Shown here: positions 8,554 through 19,535 of the stretch, piece after piece
Numbering within the stretch: the first letter of the stretch is position 1
Layout: each line of letters starts with the position of its first letter
Assembly: GCA_029007825.1 (NCBI GenBank)
Contig: JAQXIO010000053.1
Coordinates: forward strand, 92,156-156,155
Source: Bacteroidales bacterium
Lineage (GTDB): Bacteria > Bacteroidota > Bacteroidia > Bacteroidales > JAQXIO01
Reading direction: 5' to 3'
Length of the DNA stretch: 64,000 bases
The notes under the pieces: generated by a model
The model's database searches: none
What the model was told of the DNA's origin: nothing
The model's input: only the letters and a program-made list of their open reading frames with translations
Program-made: the position numbers and the translations under genes

Positions 8554-8839
8554 TATTTTTAAAGCCGTAAAAATTCTGGGATTACTGCTTATTCCCTTAA
8601 TTCTATTCATCGTTCCTTCGAGATATATTTTCGAAAACGGGCATTCGCTTTGCCTTTTCAAAAATATATCCGGCACCGAATGTTACGGGTGCGGAATGAC
8701 ACGCGCTGTTTTTTCGGTATTGCATTTCGATTTTACCGGTGCATTTCATTATAACAAAGGGATTATCGCTGTCATGCCGCTGCTCGTTTACGTATGGATA
8801 AAAATGCTTTACCAAAACATCCGGGCGTGGAGGCGCTAA
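8522..8839 (+). CDS. DUF2752 membrane protein
   Basis: A 105-residue protein of the DUF2752 family. It has a hydrophobic helix (about 18-32), a cysteine cluster with C44 and CYGCGMTRA (54-62), and a second helix near the C-terminus. The function is unknown; members are often found with TM2 proteins, as here. The start overlaps the upstream TM2 gene by 32 bases in another frame. Confidence 0.85.
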   Translation: MVTGIRWSKDSIFKAVKILGLLLIPLILFIVPSRYIFENGHSLCLFKNISGTECYGCGMTRAVFSVLHFDFTGAFHYNKGIIAVMPLLVYVWIKMLYQNIRAWRR

Positions 8840-8871
8840 AAAAATTGTAATTATTTTCCAACCAAAACAAA

Positions 8872-10278
8872 ATGAAAAACACTTTTATTATCGTTTATAC
8901 TTCATTTCTTTTGCTTTTGCTGACAGGGTGTACAGAGAAAACTGCTTATCTTCCCGTTTACAAAGAGCAGTGGCCACAGGTCGAAACCTTTATCCGTGAC
9001 AACTGGCACACATCAAAAATAGATAGTATCCAAAGCGCCGAAGCAACTTATATCGCACTGGCCCCACCAAAAGCTTTTATGTCGATATCTGCCGGAAACC
9101 CGGTATTGTTTTACTGGGATAACTATTTTACTAACAAAGGTTTATTGCGAATCGACTCTTTGAGTATTTATGCAAAAAATGCAACAGACAATTTATTGTG
9201 GGAGGTAGAGCAACTCGGCTTCGTACCCAATGCTAATATGACATGGGGAATGAACCGTTCCCAAACGCCTTACCTTGCCCTGATGGTATGGGATGTTTAC
9301 CGAAAGACGGGCGACCAGAAGTGGCTACAGAACGCTTACGAAACTTTAAAGAAAGAGTATCATTTCTGGACCGACACTTCTGCTACTGCGATCGAGGATC
9401 ACAACACTTCCGTGGAAGGTTTGCAGCGTTTTTACCACCATGCGAGCACCGACGAGTTATTAACTCTCTACGATGCCGTACATCAGAGGGGGTTGCTGAA
9501 AGATCACCCCGATTCGCTTACAACAGGAGAGAAATGCGCTATCGCCGGAAATTTTGCAGCAGAGGCTGAGACGATGGACTTTAATCCCCGTTTCGAAAAC
9601 CGATGTCCTGACTATATCGCCTTAGACCTGAACTGTAATCTTTACCGGTATGAGCTTATATTTAAAGATATTGTAAAAATACTCGGACTCAAAGGCGAAC
9701 CGGACTGGGAAGCGAAAGCCGAGAAACGCAAAGAGCTGATTAACCAATATTGCTGGAACGAACAGAGAGGGTTATATATGGACTACGATTTCGTAAACAA
9801 AAAGTTCTCGCCTGTCGCCAGTATCGTATGTATGTATCCGCTCCTAGCAGGAATCGCCTCAGAGGAGCAGGCCGAGCTAATGATCAACCAACTGCCGCTT
9901 TTCGAATATCCGAACGGCGTTACTGTATGCGAACAGGCTAAAAAGTCCAAACAATATATGTGGGACTTTCCGGTGGGATGGCCTCCGGTCTATTTACTGA
10001 CTATCCAGGCTTTGCGTAATTACGGCTATGAGAAGCAGGCTCAACGTATCTGCATCAAATATTTAGATGTCGTTACACGGAATTTCCTCAATCCGATTCC
10101 CAAGCATTATATGGTAAACGGAGAGAGCAAAGAGCGTCAGCCGGGTTTTCTTTATGAAAAATACGACGTCGTAAACGGTGGTATCGACAATACGGAGTAT
10201 CCATCAAACGAATTTCTTGGATGGAGTGCCGGCGTCTTTATCTGGTGTCTCGATTATTACAGGGAGAGCCAGAAGTAA
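8872..10278 (+). CDS. GH37 alpha,alpha-trehalase lipoprotein
   Basis: A 468-residue exported lipoprotein (LLTGC, lipidated Cys20) of glycoside hydrolase family 37, which cleaves trehalose into two glucoses. Family signatures are YWDNYF (81-86), NMTWGMNRSQTPY (122-134) and MWDFPVGWPP (363-372), matching the QWDxPNGWAP trehalase signature. The catalytic Asp is likely D236 in MDFNPRF and the partner Glu is E429 in FLYEKYDV. It lies 32 bases after the DUF2752 gene. Its last 41 bases overlap the convergent ndh gene. No trehalose transporter is seen nearby. Confidence 0.88.
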   Translation: MKNTFIIVYTSFLLLLLTGCTEKTAYLPVYKEQWPQVETFIRDNWHTSKIDSIQSAEATYIALAPPKAFMSISAGNPVLFYWDNYFTNKGLLRIDSLSIYAKNATDNLLWEVEQLGFVPNANMTWGMNRSQTPYLALMVWDVYRKTGDQKWLQNAYETLKKEYHFWTDTSATAIEDHNTSVEGLQRFYHHASTDELLTLYDAVHQRGLLKDHPDSLTTGEKCAIAGNFAAEAETMDFNPRFENRCPDYIALDLNCNLYRYELIFKDIVKILGLKGEPDWEAKAEKRKELINQYCWNEQRGLYMDYDFVNKKFSPVASIVCMYPLLAGIASEEQAELMINQLPLFEYPNGVTVCEQAKKSKQYMWDFPVGWPPVYLLTIQALRNYGYEKQAQRICIKYLDVVTRNFLNPIPKHYMVNGESKERQPGFLYEKYDVVNGGIDNTEYPSNEFLGWSAGVFIWCLDYYRESQK

Positions 10279-11575
10279 TATCATAACCGCCGTCTTTACG
10301 ACAGAGGGGTTTTACGAGGATTCTCAATGCCTGATCGTTCGTAAAATAGCTCCACATCCAATGGATAAAGATGTTGAGCTTATTTTCCATGCCCATAATC
10401 GTTACCAGATGGACAAAACACCATAAGAACCAGGCGGGGAAGCCCTTCAGGTGTAAAAATCCCAGTTCTACCACAGCTGCATTACGGCCAACCGTAGCCA
10501 TAGAGCCTTTATTTTTATAGATGAAGGGTTGAAAGGGTTTTCCTTCAGAAGCAGCTTTTAAGTTTTTCACCAGATGCGTGGCCTGTTGTATGGCGACCTG
10601 GGCTACCTGCGGATGTCCTTTCGGATATTCTTCGTTCATCATCAAAGCGATATCGCCGATTGCAAAAATATTATCATAGCCGTCGACTTTATTGAAACCG
10701 TCAACTTTGATACGTCCTTTGAACCAATCGTCTTCTTTCAATCCTTCTATTTTATTGCCTGTCACCCCCGCAACCCAGATTACCGTAGAAGTTTCTATCG
10801 TCTGCCCGGTCGACAAGGTCAGTTTATCCCCTTCATAAGCGGTAACGGCTGCATTAAGCAAGAGCTCCACATCCATTTTCTTCAAATGCTTTTCGACACT
10901 TGCGGAGAGATCGGGGGGGAAGGCTGTGAGCAGTCCGGATGCCGCTTCGACCAGATAGATCTTCATTTTACCGAAATCGAGTTCGGGATAATCTTTCGGA
11001 AAAGCATAACGCCGCATTTCGGATAGAGCTCCCGAGAGTTCCACACCGGTCGCCCCGCCTCCGACAATCACGAAGTTCATATATTTACGCCGTTCACGTT
11101 CGTTGGGGGCACTGATTGCATTTTCGAGACTGAGCAGGATATGGTTCCGCATACTGAGCGCCTCGGCTGTAGATTTGAGGGGATAAGTGTTTTCCCTTAA
11201 CTGTTCGTTTCCGTAGAAATTGGTAGTACAACCGGATGCGATCACAAGATAATCGTAAGAAACTTCCCCTATGGTTGTTTCCAATATATTCTTTTCGGGC
11301 ACAATCCGGGTAGCTTCACACATGCGGTAGTGAAGATCTTTTTTCTTATGAAAGACTTTGCGCAAGGGAAAGGAGATGGCACTCGGTGCCAGGCCTGCCG
11401 TAGCAACCTGATAAAAAAGGGGCTGAAATTGGTGAAAATTAAACCTGTCAACGAGAACTACCTGAAACTTACGTTCGTTCAGTTTCCTTGCCAGTATGAT
11501 CCCGGCGAATCCTCCGCCGATGATGACTATCCGTTTTTTTCCATGCCGGGAGGGTATATTACTGATTGGTTCCAT
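10238..11575 (-). CDS. ndh: Type II NADH dehydrogenase (NDH-2)
   Basis: A 445-residue single-subunit NADH:quinone oxidoreductase that feeds the respiratory chain without pumping ions. The FAD dinucleotide fold IIGGGFAG lies at about 18-25, the NADH fold VIVGGGATGVELSG at 169-182, and an IFAIGDIA FAD motif follows. The C-terminal region, rich in Trp and Phe (PAWFLWCFVHLVTI), is the membrane anchor. The ATG at 11575 is preferred to an upstream in-frame GTG, because the FAD fold then starts at the usual distance. The last residues overlap the trehalase gene tail-to-tail. Confidence 0.93.
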   Translation of the reverse strand: MEPISNIPSRHGKKRIVIIGGGFAGIILARKLNERKFQVVLVDRFNFHQFQPLFYQVATAGLAPSAISFPLRKVFHKKKDLHYRMCEATRIVPEKNILETTIGEVSYDYLVIASGCTTNFYGNEQLRENTYPLKSTAEALSMRNHILLSLENAISAPNERERRKYMNFVIVGGGATGVELSGALSEMRRYAFPKDYPELDFGKMKIYLVEAASGLLTAFPPDLSASVEKHLKKMDVELLLNAAVTAYEGDKLTLSTGQTIETSTVIWVAGVTGNKIEGLKEDDWFKGRIKVDGFNKVDGYDNIFAIGDIALMMNEEYPKGHPQVAQVAIQQATHLVKNLKAASEGKPFQPFIYKNKGSMATVGRNAAVVELGFLHLKGFPAWFLWCFVHLVTIMGMENKLNIFIHWMWSYFTNDQALRILVKPLCRKDGGYDITSGSPCNNRDTR

Positions 11576-11672
11576 AAAAGAGTATTTTAATCCGTGCACT
11601 TACTCAAAAATCTTCCGGGTATCTCCTTTTCCAAAAAAATAAATTCCGGAGTTGCTTTTTTCCATTAAGAAA

Positions 11673-11680
11673 CAAATATA
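11673..11680 (-). promoter_or_regulatory. -7 box of ndh
   Basis: On the minus strand this is TATATTTG, 97 bases before the ndh ATG. The surrounding bases show no -33 match. Confidence 0.4.
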
Positions 11681-11908
11681 ATGAAGTTTAGGTTCGGTTA
11701 TTTCTCTATAGTGTCCGATATAAGTAAAAATTCCGATTCCTTATCTCTTCAATCTTTTTCCACAGCAACAATATATGTATCTTTCAATAAACCGAAAATA
11801 AAAAATGTTCCGGCATTGTACGAGTCATTACAGGTAAACGATGCTTGTATAAAATACAAGTGCCCTATCAACGAGCATAATCTTCATTATTTTAAGCAAA
11901 CCTATTTT
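11681..11908. other. Gene-free spacer between ndh and AAA ATPase
   Basis: A short reading frame crosses this AT-rich stretch and ends inside the promoter and start of the next gene. It has no recognisable family, so I treat the region as non-coding. Confidence 0.4.
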
Positions 11909-11939
11909 TTTGCAAATTCACTTTTTAATCGTAAATTTG
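11909..11939 (+). promoter_or_regulatory. Complete promoter of the AAA ATPase gene
   Basis: TTTG at 11909-11912, a 19-base spacer and TAAATTTG at 11932-11939 form a full Bacteroidota -33/-7 pair. The ATG follows 16 bases later, so the leader is very short. Confidence 0.75.
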
Positions 11940-11955
11940 CAAAAATAGATTTACT

Positions 11956-13104
11956 ATGATTGAAAGAGCATTAAAAAACAAATTATTAGAAATGACCACC
12001 AAGTATCCGATTGTAACCCTGACGGGCCCCAGACAATCGGGGAAATCCACTTTACTTAGAACATCATTTCCAAATTATCAATATGTATCGCTCGAAGATC
12101 CCGATATAAGATTGTTTGCAATTGACGATCCCCGAGGCTTTTTAGCCACCTATTCCGATAAAACAATAATCGATGAAGCACAACGAGTGCCAGAACTATT
12201 TTCATATATCCAGACTCATGTCGATAAAGAGAATAAAGAAGGAATGTATTTATTGGCAGGTTCGCATAATTTTTTATTGATGGAGAGCATCAATCAATCC
12301 CTTGCCGGAAGAACAGCTATCTTAAGTTTATTACCATTTTCCCATCATGAAATGCGAATTGGAAATATATTACCAAATACCATCGATAAAGAGATATTCA
12401 AAGGAGGGTATCCTCGTCTTTACGATAAAAATATCGTTCCGACCGATTATTATCCGTTCTACATTCAAACTTATGTGGAGCGAGATGTCCGCCAGATGAA
12501 AAGCATTGGTGATCTGAGTAAATTCATTCGTTTCATAAAACTTTGTGCAGGGCGTATCGGACAACTACTTAACTTTTCGTCATTAGCAAACGAATGCGGC
12601 ATTTCGGTCTCAACAGCAACAGCCTGGATGTCGCTACTGGAAGCAAGTTATATCGTATATCTTTTGAAACCTGACCATAATAACTACGCTAAACGATTAG
12701 TCAAAAGTCCTAAACTTTATTTTTACGATACCGGATTAGCTTGTTCTCTATTGGATATAAAAACCGCCGAACAAGTATCAACTCATTTTTTAAGAGGAGG
12801 CTTATTCGAGAACTTAGTTATTAATGAATTTGTAAAGGAGTCGCTTAACAAAGGTGAAGAGCCCGATTTTACATTTTGGCGTGACAGCACAGGGAATGAA
12901 GTTGATTTGCTTCAAACAACCGGAAGCAAGCAAAATGCTTACGAAATAAAATCGGGTGCAACCTATTCTTCCGATTACTTCAAAGGCATCAATAAATGGG
13001 CAAAATTGTCAAGGGCAAAACCCGAACAGTGCTTTGCTATTTATACAGGAGATAAATTAATAAAAACTTCAAACGGAGAAGTGATACCGTGGAATAATAG
13101 ATAA
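11956..13104 (+). CDS. AAA_14/DUF4143 ATPase
   Basis: A 382-residue protein with an N-terminal P-loop ATPase (AAA_14) and a C-terminal DUF4143 domain. Walker A is GPRQSGKS (24-31) and Walker B is TIIDEAQ (70-76), followed by LLAGSHNFLL. Later come a winged-helix-like part and the conserved GLFENLVINEF and NEVDLLQ...YEIKSG blocks. The latter resemble a PD-(D/E)xK nuclease core, though activity is not established. Such genes are numerous, variable and patchily distributed in Bacteroidota. It is AT-rich compared with its neighbours, consistent with transfer. Confidence 0.9.
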   Translation: MIERALKNKLLEMTTKYPIVTLTGPRQSGKSTLLRTSFPNYQYVSLEDPDIRLFAIDDPRGFLATYSDKTIIDEAQRVPELFSYIQTHVDKENKEGMYLLAGSHNFLLMESINQSLAGRTAILSLLPFSHHEMRIGNILPNTIDKEIFKGGYPRLYDKNIVPTDYYPFYIQTYVERDVRQMKSIGDLSKFIRFIKLCAGRIGQLLNFSSLANECGISVSTATAWMSLLEASYIVYLLKPDHNNYAKRLVKSPKLYFYDTGLACSLLDIKTAEQVSTHFLRGGLFENLVINEFVKESLNKGEEPDFTFWRDSTGNEVDLLQTTGSKQNAYEIKSGATYSSDYFKGINKWAKLSRAKPEQCFAIYTGDKLIKTSNGEVIPWNNR

Positions 13105-13154
13105 GATTGTACAGGGTCGAGATAAACGATGAGTCGGAGCATAACAGGTGAGCT

Positions 13155-13526
13155 ATGAATATTGAAGATTTCAGAGAATATTGTCTATCGTTCAGCGGGG
13201 TTTACGAAAAATTTCCGTTCGAAAAAGCAACAACCGAATATGACAGTAATTTACTTGTTTTTTACGTCGGAGATAAATGGTTTTGTTTTGTAAATATCGA
13301 CGTATTCGATTTTTGTAATGTAAAATGCAACCCGGAAGAATCGGAAAAACTGCAAGAGAGGTATGACGGTGTAAAACCGGGTTATCACATGAATAAGAAA
13401 CATTGGATCAGTATCTACTTCGACAGGGATGTGCCGGATCGCACCATCAAAGAGTTAGTAAAAAGGTCGTACGATCTCGTTGCAAACTCATCTGCAAAGA
13501 AAAAAAGAAAGCCGTTCCTTCTTTAA
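13155..13526 (+). CDS. MmcQ/YjbR family protein
   Basis: A 123-residue protein of the MmcQ/YjbR fold, a small alpha/beta domain thought to bind DNA. The N-terminal EDFREYCLSFSGVYEKFPF, the middle NVKCNPEESEKLQERY and PGYHMNKKHWISI are typical. Its function is not established. It lies 50 bases after the ATPase gene and could share its transcript. The lysine-rich C-terminus is encoded within the terminator stem at 13507-13537. Confidence 0.88.
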   Translation: MNIEDFREYCLSFSGVYEKFPFEKATTEYDSNLLVFYVGDKWFCFVNIDVFDFCNVKCNPEESEKLQERYDGVKPGYHMNKKHWISIYFDRDVPDRTIKELVKRSYDLVANSSAKKKRKPFLL

Positions 13527-13537
13527 AGTAACGGCTT
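13507..13537 (-). terminator. Terminator between convergent genes
   Basis: A 9-bp stem (AAAGCCGTT at 13507-13515 with AACGGCTTT at 13529-13537) lies between two convergent genes. On the minus strand it is followed by a T-rich run, so it best serves the esterase operon. It overlaps the last codons of the YjbR-family gene. Confidence 0.65.
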
Positions 13538-13559
13538 TCACTATATTCTATGCTTCTGT

Positions 13560-14984
13560 TTATTTCTCTCTTACAGGGAAGAAGGTAACTACTCTATCGC
13601 TGCGGAAGGGGGCGACAGGCAAACCTGCCTTCGAGAAAAGGTTTCCTTCGGTTGCATCGTCAAAACAGAATGTAACGACAACGGGGTTCTTTACTTCGGG
13701 TGACGACACGATGAGTTTATCTCCTTTTATGGTGCCTTCGGCATCGACGTATTTTCCGTCTTCCCCTGCAATTTTAAGTCCTTCGATTTTCTTATCGGGA
13801 CACATTAGTCCGCTTTGGGCGTCGTTAAACGAAATTACGGCTTTGCCTTTTTCTACTGTTATCGAATTGAAAGTGGGACTTTTATAGTCTTTCAACGGGA
13901 GACCGTACGTTTCAGCGAGCGCAAGGTTGGCCAAGCGCAAACCGACGTTTTGCTTGTCGATGGGGTGAATATCTTTCACATCGGCCACAAGGTCGGAAAC
14001 AACCACCATACCGGTATTGGGTACCAGCTTGGTGACAAATTCCTGCTGTTCACGAAGGAGTGCCGGTGTGTTTCCCTGTGCGTTGTAGGTAAACGGTGCT
14101 ATTTGGACGAAATAGAAGGGGAAGTTTTTCCCGAAGTCGCTGCGCCATCCTTCTATCATGGTTCTCATCGCAAGGCCATACGTATTATAGCGTTCATGGT
14201 TGGCTTCGCCCTGATACCATAACGCTCCCGCTATCGTATAGGGTATTACCGGATTTATCATCTGGTTATACAATACTCCCTGTTCGGTAGGCCACCATGG
14301 GTATTCTTTTAAAGGACAATCTGCGTTGAGAATGGGGTCGGCCTCAAGCAATTCTCTTTTTATCCACACTTCGATGGGCGTTCCTCCCCAGGCAGAAACA
14401 ATTATGCCTACAGGCACATTCATTTCCTGTTGCAATTTCCGGGCAAAGAAATAAGCTATCGCACTCGTGCTCCGCATGGTTTCTGGTGTACATTTCGTCC
14501 ATTGTGCATCACAATCATTCTGGGGCGTTTTAGCACCTTTGCGGGGTATATGAAAAATCCGGATACCGGGATAGTTGGCCGCGGCTATCTCGGCATCTTT
14601 ATTTACCAGATTCTGATTTGCCGTCCATTCCATATTGGACTGTCCGCTACAAAGCCATACTTCACCCAACATTACATCGCGATATTGCTTTGTTTCATCT
14701 CCTATTACCGTCAATGTATAAGGGCCTCCCGCCGGAGCGGTCTGGATGGACGTTTTCCACGAACCATCGGAAGCTACCGTTGCAAAAGCAGTATCAGCAG
14801 GCGCCCAGCTTCCTATAACTTTTATCTTTTCAGAAGCTCTTCCCCAGCCCCAAACAGGTGTTTTACTATTCTGCTGTAATACCATATTATCGGAAAAAAC
14901 AGCCGGCAACGTGAGTTGTGCATGCAATGCCGCACTTCCCATGAGCGCGGCTACTGCCATACAAAATGTTTTAATTGTTTTCAT
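13560..14984 (-). CDS. Sialate O-acetylesterase family protein
   Basis: A 474-residue exported SGNH-hydrolase of the sialate O-acetylesterase (SASA) family, with a signal peptide ending near ALHAQ. The nucleophile Ser115 is in GQSNMEW and the acid-base pair lies in DIHP. SGNH-family blocks GTPIEVW and WYQGEANHER are also present. It removes acetyl groups from sugars such as O-acetyl sialic acid or plant glycans. It follows the GH2 gene by 32 bases on the same strand, so the pair likely deacetylates and cleaves one glycan. Confidence 0.92.
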   Translation of the reverse strand: MKTIKTFCMAVAALMGSAALHAQLTLPAVFSDNMVLQQNSKTPVWGWGRASEKIKVIGSWAPADTAFATVASDGSWKTSIQTAPAGGPYTLTVIGDETKQYRDVMLGEVWLCSGQSNMEWTANQNLVNKDAEIAAANYPGIRIFHIPRKGAKTPQNDCDAQWTKCTPETMRSTSAIAYFFARKLQQEMNVPVGIIVSAWGGTPIEVWIKRELLEADPILNADCPLKEYPWWPTEQGVLYNQMINPVIPYTIAGALWYQGEANHERYNTYGLAMRTMIEGWRSDFGKNFPFYFVQIAPFTYNAQGNTPALLREQQEFVTKLVPNTGMVVVSDLVADVKDIHPIDKQNVGLRLANLALAETYGLPLKDYKSPTFNSITVEKGKAVISFNDAQSGLMCPDKKIEGLKIAGEDGKYVDAEGTIKGDKLIVSSPEVKNPVVVTFCFDDATEGNLFSKAGLPVAPFRSDRVVTFFPVREK

Positions 14985-15016
14985 GTGTGTATTATTTCAT
15001 AAAAATTACCGGATTC

Positions 15017-18396
<3,380 letters not shown>

Positions 18397-19530
18397 TCAA
18401 CTCATCCTATCCTTATAGTCTTTGTATGAAAATTCCCTGTACATAAGCAGTTTATTTTCTTTTGTCCACAGTGCCAAAGAGGGATGGGATATGCCGTTAA
18501 ACATGGTTGTTTTTACCGTAGTATAGTGCATCATATCTTCGAATATGATGTCGTCTCCTATTTCAAGCGGCTTATCGAATGCCCAGTCTCCCATAAAATC
18601 GCCGCTAAGACAGCTGTTTCCCCCCATGCGGTAAACCGGTTTCCGGGAGTCCGGCTCTACGGCTCCCCGTATTGCCGGCTTATAGGGCATTTCGAGGCAA
18701 TCGGGCATATGGCATGCAAACGAGACATCCAGTATCGCTGTTTTTATTCCTTTATTTTCCACGATGTCGACTACTTTCGAACGCAGCACGCCTGTCTGCC
18801 AGGCGAAGGCACTTCCGGGTTCGAGTATAAGTTCGAGGTTGGGGTATTTCGCTTTAAAATTTTTCAGTAAGGTTATGAGGTGTTCCGGATCGTATTTCTT
18901 TGCCGTTATGAGGTGTCCTCCGCCCATGTTGAGCCATTTGATCCGGGTAAGGAACTTTCCGAAACGTTCTTCGACTTTTGCGAGCGTTTTCTCCAGATCG
19001 TATGAGGTCGATTCGCAAAGCGTATGAAAATGCAGCCCTTCTATTCCGGGGGGCAATGTATCGCCTAACAAGGTGCTGACTACCCCGAGACGCGAACCCG
19101 GTGCACAAGGGTTATAAAGATCGGTCTCCACCTCCGAATATTCGGGATTGATACGGATTCCGCACGATATGCCGGCTTTCGCGGCCTGCGGATAGAAGCG
19201 TTCAAATTGTGAAAGGGAGTTGAAGGTTATATGGCTGCTGTATCTGAGAAAGAGGGGAAAGTCTTTTTCGGTATAGGCGGGAGAGAAGGTGTGTGCCTTG
19301 CTTCCCATTTCTTCATAGGCGAGCTGTGCCTCGGCAACGGAACTCGCCGTGGAGCGGGGAATGTATTCGCGCACGATGGGAAAGGCTTTCCAGAGTGCAA
19401 AGGCTTTAAAGGCCAGTATTATATCTGCTCCGGAGCGCTCTTTCACCGACCGGATCAGTTCCAGATTCTTCCTTAACAACGTTTCGTCCATAACGTAGCA
19501 GGGAGAGGGTATTTGCGAGAAATCTATCAT
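18397..19530 (-). CDS. nspC: Carboxynorspermidine decarboxylase
   Basis: A 377-residue PLP enzyme of the alanine-racemase fold (fold type III) that decarboxylates carboxy(nor)spermidine in the alternative spermidine pathway common in gut bacteria. The PLP lysine is K42 in AFKAF. GLHFHTLCES, LNMGGGH and LILEPGSAF follow, as does the MGGNSCLSGD block with the conserved Cys-x2-Gly-Asp of the C-terminal domain. It starts five bases after the helicase stop, which suggests co-transcription without functional relation. Confidence 0.93.
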   Translation of the reverse strand: MIDFSQIPSPCYVMDETLLRKNLELIRSVKERSGADIILAFKAFALWKAFPIVREYIPRSTASSVAEAQLAYEEMGSKAHTFSPAYTEKDFPLFLRYSSHITFNSLSQFERFYPQAAKAGISCGIRINPEYSEVETDLYNPCAPGSRLGVVSTLLGDTLPPGIEGLHFHTLCESTSYDLEKTLAKVEERFGKFLTRIKWLNMGGGHLITAKKYDPEHLITLLKNFKAKYPNLELILEPGSAFAWQTGVLRSKVVDIVENKGIKTAILDVSFACHMPDCLEMPYKPAIRGAVEPDSRKPVYRMGGNSCLSGDFMGDWAFDKPLEIGDDIIFEDMMHYTTVKTTMFNGISHPSLALWTKENKLLMYREFSYKDYKDRMS

Positions 19531-19535
19531 TCTTT

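Noticed and set aside
11681-11959. A 92-residue gene before the AAA ATPase
   Set aside because: It overlaps the complete promoter and start codon of the ATPase gene and has no family resemblance.
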